The position numbers and the translations under genes are program-made. A DNA stretch of 13,204 nucleotides, from assembly GCA_913061335.1 (NCBI GenBank), contig CAJXTP010000064.1, forward strand, positions 1-13,204, read 5' to 3'. This DNA comes from an uncultured Loktanella sp. (GTDB lineage: Bacteria > Pseudomonadota > Alphaproteobacteria > Rhodobacterales > Rhodobacteraceae). How positions within the stretch are numbered: position 1 is the first letter of the stretch; every line of letters begins with the position of its first letter. The notes under the pieces are model-generated. The model saw nothing but the letters and a program-made list of their open reading frames with translations. It did not search any database and was not told the DNA's origin. Positions 7,036-13,204 of the stretch are shown one piece after another.

Positions 7036-8013
7036 TCAGGTCGTCGTTGGGCCAGCGTGGCTGGCCAAAAATGCGTCGAGTTCAGAAGTAATGGGCATGG
7101 CTGGGGCGCAGCCGGGTTTGGCGACCACAATGGCAGCACAGGCCGATCCGCGCATAACGGCGGATTTCAGATCGTGCCCTGCGGCGATCGATGACAGCAT
7201 GCCCGCCATGAAACTGTCGCCAGATCCGGTGGGTTTTAATGCCGTCACAGGGTAAATTCCAGTGCGGGTTTCTTCGCCGTTTGCAAATGTTACCGCGCCG
7301 TGTTCGCCCATTTTATAGACGACAATCGCGGCAGTGGTGTTGGCCAAATCGCGGGCTTTTTGCAGGCCTGCGTCCTTGGACCCCGCCATAAAGCCAAACT
7401 CGTCATCGTTGCCGACAATCACGTCTGACAACGCGCCAGCACGGGACAACACATCAGCAGCAACGTCTGCGCTTGGCCATGAATAGGGGCGGTAATCGAC
7501 ATCGAAAATAATCGGCAATCCAGCGGCGCGCGCCAATTCAAATGCGCGGAATGCAGCGCTGCGCGATGGCTCTGCAGCGAACACAGTGCCCGCAGTCACA
7601 AACGCGGAAAACTTCGTATAATCAACGGCTTCCACATCCGCGATGGTCATTTCAAAATCGGCTGCGCCGTTGCGGTAAATCACCGATTGATGACCTTGCA
7701 GACGGGTTTCATAAATTGCCAAAGAATTGCGCGCCTCGCCGCCAACAGTTGTCACATGACTTGCATCAACACCGTATTGGTCAAGCTTTTTCAGGCAGAA
7801 CCGGCCAATAGCGTCATCTGAAACGCTGGTCACAAGGGCCGACTTGCCGCCCAATTTCACGATGCCTGCCGCGATATTGGCGGACGATCCACCCATATCA
7901 GCCGTAAGGCTATCCACGTCTTCAATCGAGACGCCAGCGGATGGATACAAGTCCATACCGACGCGCCCGACCACGACGAAATTATTACCGGCGATGCCTT
8001 TGATCACATCCAT
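7036..8013 (-). CDS. iolC: 5-dehydro-2-deoxygluconokinase (PfkB family), single-domain form
   Basis: Phosphorylates 5-dehydro-2-deoxy-D-gluconate at C6 with ATP. The 325 residues carry both PfkB (ribokinase-type) signatures: the N-terminal substrate-binding MGGSSANIA (40-48) and the ATP/anion-hole KPTGSGDSFMAG (260-271) with catalytic base D266. The anion hole has GSGD in place of the more usual GAGD, which the PfkB signature allows. VGRVGMDLYP near the start is typical of IolC. Many proteobacterial IolC proteins are about twice this length because of a fused DUF2090 aldolase-like domain; that domain is absent here, and a separate class II aldolase (iolJ) is encoded two genes on. AAGGGGG precedes the ATG, and only 3 bases separate it from the iolD stop, so coupling is likely. 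Confidence 0.95.
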   Translation of the reverse strand: MDVIKGIAGNNFVVVGRVGMDLYPSAGVSIEDVDSLTADMGGSSANIAAGIVKLGGKSALVTSVSDDAIGRFCLKKLDQYGVDASHVTTVGGEARNSLAIYETRLQGHQSVIYRNGAADFEMTIADVEAVDYTKFSAFVTAGTVFAAEPSRSAAFRAFELARAAGLPIIFDVDYRPYSWPSADVAADVLSRAGALSDVIVGNDDEFGFMAGSKDAGLQKARDLANTTAAIVVYKMGEHGAVTFANGEETRTGIYPVTALKPTGSGDSFMAGMLSSIAAGHDLKSAVMRGSACAAIVVAKPGCAPAMPITSELDAFLASHAGPTTT

Positions 8014-8016
8014 CGA

Positions 8017-9867
8017 TCAGACCCCCTTGCGCTGTTGCGGGCGGGTCGATTCCCAGTCTTCATGAGCATCGCGGACCTTTTTGTTGTCAGTAATATGCGG
8101 CGTGCCGACCTCCCACCAAGTGTGGCCTTCGGTCGTCCAACCCTCATAAGGGTCGACGTTCATGACGATCACAGATGTGGTGTCAGCGGCCTTGGCACGC
8201 TTAAACGCCTCGGCCATTTCCGCAGGGTTTGACACGGTTTCCGCGTTCGCCCCCATCGACCGTGCGTGGGCTTCAAAATCAACCCTCACTTGGTTCACAG
8301 CCGTCGGCGTATCCGCGATCAGATTGTTAAAGCTCTCGTTGCCAGTGTTATTCTGCAGCTTGTTGATGACCGCAAAGCCACCGTTATCCAGTATGCAGAT
8401 GATCATCTTTTTACCGGTCAACACCGACGAATAAACATCCGAATTCATCAGCAAATATGACCCGTCTCCGGTGAATACGATGGTGTCGCTGTCTGGCTCG
8501 CCCTCGGCCTGTGCGATACGCGCACCCCAGCCGCCAGCGATCTCGTAGCCCATGCAAGAGAACCCAAATTCAACATCAACAGTGCCGATATCCAGCGTGC
8601 GCCAGTTTGCAGTGACTTCAGCAGGTAAACCACCCGCCGCGGCAACAACGCGGTCGCGCCGATCACAAAGCGCATTCACAACGCCAATCGCCTGCGCGTA
8701 TGAATTAGGCCGATTGCCCGGCTTCACGTTCTCCGCGACATAAGCCGACCACTTTGCCCGCTCGGATTGGGCACGCGCTGTCCAATCTGCGGGCGATTTA
8801 TAATCCGTCCCCATCGCAGGCAGCGACAATTTCGCGTCACCCACAACGGTCAGCGACATATGCTTGGCCGCATCATGGCGACCGACGTTCATGCCGATAA
8901 TCTTGGCGTCATGGCTAAACGCGGTCCACGATCCCGTCGTGAAATCCTGCAAACGCGTCCCAACAGCGAGGATTACATCCGCCTCTTTTGCAATTTTATT
9001 GGCACTATCTGATCCAGTGACCCCAAGCGGACCAATATTCAGCGGATGCGTATCGAGCAGATTTGCGCGACCCGCAATCGTCTCGACCACAGGAATACCC
9101 GTGGCCTCAGCAAAACCTGTCAGCTCTGCAACCGCATCGCCATATTGCACACCGCCACCCGCGATAATCATCGGGCGTTTGGCAGATTTGAGCAAAGCAA
9201 TCGCATCAGCAACCTCGGCCACGTCAGGCGCTTGGCTACGAATGCGATGCACGCGCTTGTCGAAAAAGCTGGCGGGATAATCATAGGTCCAACCCTGCAC
9301 ATCTTGCGGAAGCCCAAGAAACGCGGGGCCGCAGTCTGCGGGATCAATCAACGTCGCAATGGCGGCAGGCAACGACTGCAATATTTGGGCTGGATGCGTG
9401 ATTCGATCCCAAAACCGCGACACAGGCTTGAAAGCGTCATTAACGCCAAGCGTTGGATTGCCGAAATGTTCCAACTGCTGCAAAACCGGATCGGGCAGGC
9501 GGGTCAGGAACGTATCACCGCACAACAGCAACATCGGCAAACGGTTGGCATGGGCAAGCGCGGCACTTGTCAAAAGGTTCGCAGTTCCCGGTCCAGCAGA
9601 GGCAGTACAAAACATCATGCGGCGACGCATATGGTATTTGGCATAAGCCGCAGCGGCAAACCCCATACCCTGTTCATTTTGGCCACGGTACAGCGGCAGC
9701 GCAGCGCGATTGTCATATAACGCTTCACCCAAACAGGTCACGTTACCGTGGCCAAAGATGCCAAAGCCGCCACCAAACAGGCGGGTTTCTGCGCCGTCCA
9801 CAACAGTATATTGCGCCGCTAAATAACGGACGATGGCCTGCGCCGTGGTCAGGGTGATACTATTCAT
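8017..9867 (-). CDS. iolD: 3D-(3,5/4)-trihydroxycyclohexane-1,2-dione hydrolase (ThDP-dependent)
   Basis: Opens the carbocyclic ring of the diketone made by IolE, giving 5-deoxy-D-glucuronate. The 616 residues have the three-domain thiamine-diphosphate enzyme layout: a Pyr domain with the cofactor-activating glutamate in RGQNEQGMGFAAAAYAK (E65), a central domain (RPMIIAGGGVQYGDA from 231), and a PP domain with the Mg-ThDP motif from GDGSY (467) to DNGG (494-497). WTTEGHTWWEVGTP near the end is characteristic of IolD. Start choice: three in-frame starts exist (TTG 9888, ATG 9879, ATG 9867). I prefer 9867 because the protein then begins MNSITLTTAQ like family members, with GGA about seven bases upstream; the longer versions add 4 or 7 residues. 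It is the first gene of the minus-strand iol operon. Confidence 0.96.
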   Translation of the reverse strand: MNSITLTTAQAIVRYLAAQYTVVDGAETRLFGGGFGIFGHGNVTCLGEALYDNRAALPLYRGQNEQGMGFAAAAYAKYHMRRRMMFCTASAGPGTANLLTSAALAHANRLPMLLLCGDTFLTRLPDPVLQQLEHFGNPTLGVNDAFKPVSRFWDRITHPAQILQSLPAAIATLIDPADCGPAFLGLPQDVQGWTYDYPASFFDKRVHRIRSQAPDVAEVADAIALLKSAKRPMIIAGGGVQYGDAVAELTGFAEATGIPVVETIAGRANLLDTHPLNIGPLGVTGSDSANKIAKEADVILAVGTRLQDFTTGSWTAFSHDAKIIGMNVGRHDAAKHMSLTVVGDAKLSLPAMGTDYKSPADWTARAQSERAKWSAYVAENVKPGNRPNSYAQAIGVVNALCDRRDRVVAAAGGLPAEVTANWRTLDIGTVDVEFGFSCMGYEIAGGWGARIAQAEGEPDSDTIVFTGDGSYLLMNSDVYSSVLTGKKMIICILDNGGFAVINKLQNNTGNESFNNLIADTPTAVNQVRVDFEAHARSMGANAETVSNPAEMAEAFKRAKAADTTSVIVMNVDPYEGWTTEGHTWWEVGTPHITDNKKVRDAHEDWESTRPQQRKGV

Positions 9868-9891
9868 TTTCAGGTCCATGCGTTTCAATCA

Positions 9892-9921
9892 TTGACGGTT
9901 GTTCTGTTCCTACGATACTAA
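9892..9921 (+). promoter_or_regulatory. Candidate sigma-70 promoter of the plus-strand dehydrogenase-iolE operon
   Basis: TTGACG (9892-9897) and TACTAA (9916-9921) are separated by 18 bases and resemble -35 and -10 boxes. The predicted start of transcription falls at about 9928, inside the palindromic operator at 9923-9940, the usual geometry for repression. A weaker minus-strand promoter could use TTGCAA at 9939-9934 as -35 and TATCGT at 9917-9912 as -10 (16-base spacer) for iolD. Both are read by eye. Confidence 0.35.
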
Positions 9922-9922
9922 T

Positions 9923-9940
9923 TTTGCAACCGGTTGCAAA
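9923..9940. promoter_or_regulatory. 18-bp perfect palindrome, probable LacI-family operator
   Basis: TTTGCAACCGGTTGCAAA is perfectly self-complementary over 18 bases, with the central CCGG and GCAA half-sites typical of LacI/GalR-family operators. It lies between the divergent iolD and dehydrogenase starts, 55 bases upstream of the iolD ATG and 25 bases upstream of the dehydrogenase ATG. It is just downstream of the candidate plus promoter and overlaps the possible minus -35, so one bound repressor could block both operons. This is unlike the RpiR-type IolR sites known in Sinorhizobium. No LacI-family gene is present in the window. Confidence 0.7.
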
Positions 9941-9965
9941 CCGTATTTCAAAAATAGGACGCACA

Positions 9966-11069
9966 ATGGCACAATTAGGGATCGGGATTGTCGGTGGGGG
10001 CTATATGGGCAAGGCCCATGCGGTCGCTATGTCCGCTGTTGGGGCTGTGTTTGAAACAAAACTGCGCCCACGGCTCGAAATGGTCTGTGCTACTTCCGAT
10101 GCATCAGCCGAGAAATACCGGAAATCTTATGGCTTTGCACGCGCGACAACCGACTGGCGGACGCTCGTGAATGACCCATTGGTTGATGCGATCATCATTG
10201 CGTCACCACAAGCCACGCACCGCGAAATTGCAGAGGCCGCATTCAAGCTTGGCAAACCCGTTTTATGCGAAAAACCTATGGGTGCGTCCTTGGAAGACAG
10301 CCGTGCGATGGTCGATGCAGCCAGTGCAGCAGGTGCGATCAACATGGTCGCCTTTAACTACATTCGCACGCCCGCCAGCCAATATGCGCGCAAACTTATC
10401 GCGGATGGGGTGATCGGCGACATCACGTGGTTTCGGGGCGAACACACCGAAGACTTCCTCGCCGACCCGACCGCGCCCGCGACATGGCGCACCACAGGTG
10501 TGGCGAATGGCACAATGGGCGATCTGGCACCTCATATGCTGAACGCAGCGCTGGCGTTGGTTGGCCCCATCGACAGCGTCATCGCCGAGATTGAAACCGT
10601 GCATACCGACCGACCGGGCGGCACTGTGACCAACGATGACCATGCGCAAATGATGTGCCGGTTTCAGGGCGGGGCGATGGGTTCGATGTATTTCAGCCGA
10701 ATCGCTACGGGTCGCAAAATGGGCTACGCCTACGAAATCACAGGCACCAAAGGCGCGATAAAGTTCGATCAAGAAGACCAGAATGCGCTCTGGCTTTACC
10801 GCATGGACGCGCCAGAGGCGCAGCGCGGATTTACCAAAATCTTAACTGGCCCCGCGCACCCCGATTACCTGCCGTTTTGTCAGGGTCCGGGGCACGGGAC
10901 TGGCTATCAAGACCAGATCATTATTGAAGCCAAAGATTTCCTCGAAGCCATCGCCTCGGGGCAAAATAAATGGCCGACATTCCGCGATGGAATGGCGGTA
11001 AACCAGATTGTGGCCGCGGCGCATGCATCATCAGATGCAAAGTCGTGGGTCACCGTGACTGACATCTAA
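9966..11069 (+). CDS. Gfo/Idh/MocA-family dehydrogenase, probable cyclitol/sugar dehydrogenase
   Basis: A 367-residue NAD(P)-dependent oxidoreductase: a Rossmann fold with GIVGGGYMGKAHA (residues 7-19) and the C-terminal alpha/beta domain of the family. The catalytic lysine (K103 in CEKPMG) and the D186-x-x-x-H190 pair (MGDLAPH) are retained, so it should be an active hydroxyl dehydrogenase. The substrate is not visible; a different inositol isomer (scyllo-, chiro-) or a related sugar is the likely role, because it leads an operon with iolE and faces iolD. The ATG at 9966 has AGGA six bases upstream; an upstream in-frame extension would run through the operator and was rejected. The next gene starts after 12 bases. 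It is clearly distinct from iolG in length and sequence, so it is not a recent duplicate. Confidence 0.88.
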   Translation: MAQLGIGIVGGGYMGKAHAVAMSAVGAVFETKLRPRLEMVCATSDASAEKYRKSYGFARATTDWRTLVNDPLVDAIIIASPQATHREIAEAAFKLGKPVLCEKPMGASLEDSRAMVDAASAAGAINMVAFNYIRTPASQYARKLIADGVIGDITWFRGEHTEDFLADPTAPATWRTTGVANGTMGDLAPHMLNAALALVGPIDSVIAEIETVHTDRPGGTVTNDDHAQMMCRFQGGAMGSMYFSRIATGRKMGYAYEITGTKGAIKFDQEDQNALWLYRMDAPEAQRGFTKILTGPAHPDYLPFCQGPGHGTGYQDQIIIEAKDFLEAIASGQNKWPTFRDGMAVNQIVAAAHASSDAKSWVTVTDI

Positions 11070-11081
11070 AGGAACGACACT

Positions 11082-11972
11082 ATGACGATACGCATCGGCA
11101 ACGCGCCCTGTTCTTGGGGCATCGAATTCGCCTCTGATCCAGGCTACCCAAGCTGGCAATCTGTGCTGCAACAATGCGCGGGCGCAGGGTACAAAGGCAT
11201 CGAATTGGGGCCAATCGGCTACATGCCAGAGGAACCCGAAATCCTGCGCGAAGAACTGGTTAAAAACGATCTCGAAATCATCGGCGGGGTTGTGTTCCGG
11301 CCGTTCCATGACGCGGCGAAATGGGACGAAGTCCTTGATGCATCGCGGCGCACATGCGAGGCGCTTGTCGCGCATAACGCCGAACATCTGGTCCTGATCG
11401 ACAGCATCAGCCCACGCCGCGCACCCACCGCAGGGCGTGCATCCGAGGCCGTTCAAATGGACGCCGCTGAATGGACAGCCTACCGTGACCGCATCGCGAC
11501 CATCGCAAAAATTGGCGCGCAGGAATACGGGCTGACCGTCGGCATTCACGCGCACGCGGCGGGCTTCATGGACTTTGAACCAGAGCTGGAACGGCTCTTG
11601 GACGAGGTTAGCGCGGACATCTTAAAAATATGTTTCGACACCGGACACCATTCCTATGCGGGCTTTGATCCGGTGGCGTTTATGAAGCGGCACATGGACC
11701 GCATCAGCTACATGCATTTCAAGGACATCGATCCAGTCGTTAAAGCTGACGTTGTCGAAAATCGGACCGATTTCTACAAAGCATGTGGTCAGGGAATTTT
11801 CTGCAACCTTGGTCAAGGCGACGTGGACTTCCCTGCCGTGCGCCAACTGCTGGTCGATCACGGGTTCAAAGGATGGTGTACAGTCGAACAAGACTGCGAC
11901 CCCGCCATGCCTGGAACGCCGCTGGAAGATGCGCAAGCAAACCGCGAATATTTGCAATCCATCGGGTTCTAA
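11082..11972 (+). CDS. iolE: Inosose dehydratase-like TIM-barrel protein (IolE family)
   Basis: Expected to dehydrate 2-keto-myo-inositol to the trihydroxycyclohexane-dione used by IolD. The 296 residues form a xylose-isomerase-like TIM barrel: IGNAPCSWGIEF (5-16) at the start, AGYKGIELG (35-43), IHAHAAG (155-161), CFDTGHHSYAG (184-194), MHFKDID (211-217) and GWCTVEQDCDP (264-274). The Asp186, His212 and Glu269 positions fit metal ligands of this fold. KDI and the VEQDxDP ending resemble IolE rather than inosose isomerase IolI. However, Bacillus IolE has HHHMGT where this protein has HAHAAG, so it is a divergent member. AAGGA lies 8 bases before the ATG. Because it sits between two Gfo/Idh dehydrogenases, it might act on another keto-cyclitol or keto-sugar. 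Confidence 0.78.
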   Translation: MTIRIGNAPCSWGIEFASDPGYPSWQSVLQQCAGAGYKGIELGPIGYMPEEPEILREELVKNDLEIIGGVVFRPFHDAAKWDEVLDASRRTCEALVAHNAEHLVLIDSISPRRAPTAGRASEAVQMDAAEWTAYRDRIATIAKIGAQEYGLTVGIHAHAAGFMDFEPELERLLDEVSADILKICFDTGHHSYAGFDPVAFMKRHMDRISYMHFKDIDPVVKADVVENRTDFYKACGQGIFCNLGQGDVDFPAVRQLLVDHGFKGWCTVEQDCDPAMPGTPLEDAQANREYLQSIGF

Positions 11973-12042
11973 TCGCGGCATATGCAAAACTTATGCGAAT
12001 CTTATGCAAAAATTACACCCGTTTTAGAGGGAAACTAGACAG
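11973..12042 (+). promoter_or_regulatory. Spacer between iolE-like gene and last dehydrogenase, with 11-bp tandem repeat
   Basis: This 70-base AT-rich gap carries three adjacent 11-base units: ATATGCAAAAC (11980-11990), TTATGCGAATC (11991-12001) and TTATGCAAAAA (12002-12012). The period equals one helical turn, so the repeats face the same side of the DNA. They could be a regulator-binding array or only a small slippage expansion. Downstream, GAGGGA lies about 10 bases before the next ATG, a weakly placed ribosome site. No terminator hairpin is seen, so read-through from iolE is likely. Confidence 0.45.
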
Positions 12043-13168
12043 ATGAAGAAACTCAATTGGGGCATGATTGGCGGCGGCGAAGGCAGCCAAATCGGCCCAG
12101 CACACCGCCTTGGCGCACAGGCTGACGGCAACTTTACACTGGCCGCAGGCGCGCTTGATCACGACGCGCAAAAAGGCCGCGCCTATGCGCAATCGCTTGG
12201 TGTTGCAGCCGACCGCGCCTACGGTGATTGGCGTGAAATGCTCGCTGGCGAAAGCGGCCGCGATGACCGCGTTGACCTTGTCACAGTGGCCACGCCGAAC
12301 TCCACACACTTTGAAATTACCAAGTCTTTTCTAGAGGCTGGCTTCAATGTGCTGTGTGAAAAGCCGATGACAATGACCGTCGAAGAGGGCGAAGAAATCG
12401 TCAAAATCGCCGCGAAATCCGGTAAGACTTGCGCTGTGAACTACTGCTATTCCGCCTACCCGATGGTCCGCGAAATGCGCCACATGGTCCGGTCCGGTGA
12501 AGTCGGCAAAATCCGCCTGATCGTCACAAATTTCAGCCACGGCCACCACGGCGACGCCACCGACGCCGACAACCCACGTGTGCGCTGGCGCTATGATCCC
12601 GCGATGGCTGGCGTCTCCGGTCAATTCGCAGATTGCGGCATCCACGCCCTGCATATGGCCAGTTTTATTGCGGGTAATCAAGTGGTTAGCCTGTCCGCAG
12701 ATTTCGCGAGCACGATCCCAAGCCGCGAACTCGAAGACGACGCGATGGTCAACTTCCGTTTGGAAGGTGGCACAGTTGGGCGGCTTTGGACGAGTTCGGT
12801 GGCCATTGGCCGTCAGCACGGTTTTGACATCCAAGTGTTCGGCGAAACCGGCGGTATGCGCTGGGCATCCGAGCAACCAAACCAAGTGTATTACACGCCC
12901 GTTGGTGGGCGCACGCAGATCATGGAAAAAGGCGACGACGCGTTGTCCGACGAGGCAGGCCGCCTAAGTCGCGTGGCCATCGCACATCCCGAAGGGTTCC
13001 CGCTTGCGGTCGCGAATATCTATGTCGATCTGGCAGCCACTATTCGCGGTGAAACCCGTGACGGGCTTCCGACGGCAGACGACGGATTGCGGTCAATGGC
13101 TGCAGTTCATCAGGCGGTCGTATCCGCGAAAAATGACGGCGCGTGGGTCGACGCCCGCCCGCCAATGT
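12043..13168 (+). CDS. Gfo/Idh/MocA-family dehydrogenase (3' end cut by adapter)
   Basis: At least 375 residues of a third Gfo/Idh/MocA oxidoreductase. Its opening, WGMIGGGEGSQIGPAHR (6-22), is the GGGxGSxIGxxHR form of the Rossmann loop found in sugar, levoglucosan-type and glycoside dehydrogenases. The catalytic lysine (K107 in CEKPMT) and the D197-x-x-x-H201 pair (ADCGIHALH) are present. The NAD(P)-linked substrate is unknown; a cyclitol, keto-sugar or glycoside is plausible given the iolE-like neighbour. Genomic sequence ends at 13168 and the frame then runs into adapter, so the real stop is missing. The last genomic residues (NDGAWVDARPPM) look close to the natural C-terminus, so only a few codons are probably lost. 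Anything translated after residue 375 is artefact. Confidence 0.85.
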
Positions 13169-13204
13169 CTGTCTCTTATACACATCTCCGAGCCCACGAG
13201 ACCT
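13169..13204 (+). other. Illumina Nextera (Tn5) adapter contamination at contig end
   Basis: From 13169 the sequence is the 19-base Tn5 mosaic end CTGTCTCTTATACACATCT followed directly by CCGAGCCCACGAGAC, the standard Nextera read-through adapter, and then two further bases (CT) where the i7 index would begin. It is in frame with the preceding gene and would add the well-known artefact tail SYTHLRAHET. It is not part of the organism's genome and should be trimmed. Confidence 0.98.

Noticed and set aside
9923..9940. Palindrome as a Rho-independent terminator
   Set aside because: It lies between divergent starts, has no usable loop or T run, and the even-spaced perfect symmetry fits a protein-binding site better.
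9924..9965. In-frame upstream extension of the first plus-strand dehydrogenase
   Set aside because: It would read through the palindromic operator and start within the predicted promoter; the ATG at 9966 has a good ribosome site and matches the family start.
11082..11972. Inosose isomerase (IolI) as the identity of the TIM-barrel protein
   Set aside because: The KDI segment and the GWCTVEQDCDP ending follow IolE; the IolI-type HIDD and VELFRP segments are absent.
13169..13187. Tn5 mosaic end that could mark a natural transposon
   Set aside because: It is followed immediately by the synthetic Nextera adapter sequence and the contig end; no transposase or other end is present.

Overview
The window looks like chromosomal DNA of a marine alphaproteobacterium of the roseobacter group (Rhodobacteraceae). 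This rests on moderately GC-rich coding sequence, the style of the proteins, and intergenic elements that I recall as typical of that group. No taxonomic search was possible. The last 36 bases are not genomic: they are an Illumina Nextera (Tn5) adapter, so the right edge is the end of a poorly trimmed contig.

Left part (1-4237), housekeeping genes: the 3' end of pheT (phenylalanyl-tRNA synthetase beta chain), overlapped by a small GNAT acetyltransferase, then a YtoQ-family protein and the mechanosensitive channel gene mscL. A strong 12-bp hairpin terminator separates mscL from the convergent alanine dehydrogenase gene ald. An Lrp/AsnC regulator is transcribed divergently from ald and probably controls it.

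Right part (4274-13168), cyclitol catabolism: a tightly packed minus-strand operon iolD-iolC-iolB-iolJ-iolG, divergent from a plus-strand operon of a Gfo/Idh/MocA dehydrogenase, an iolE-like dehydratase and a second Gfo/Idh/MocA dehydrogenase cut by the adapter. The inferred pathway is as follows. IolG (and perhaps its paralogues for other isomers) oxidises inositol to an inosose. IolE dehydrates it. IolD opens the ring. IolB isomerises 5-deoxyglucuronate. IolC phosphorylates the product. IolJ cleaves it to dihydroxyacetone phosphate and malonate semialdehyde. The last step (IolA), a transporter and a regulator are not in the window.

The two iol operons share a short intergenic region holding an 18-bp perfect palindrome of LacI-family operator type. 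It sits just downstream of a plausible plus-strand promoter, so one repressor could control both directions. Points worth a second look are this operator, the three dehydrogenase paralogues, the divergent motifs of the IolE-like protein, a three-unit 11-bp tandem repeat before the last gene, and two roseobacter-style intergenic hairpins. I found no mobile element, phage, CRISPR array, RNA gene or clearly new system.
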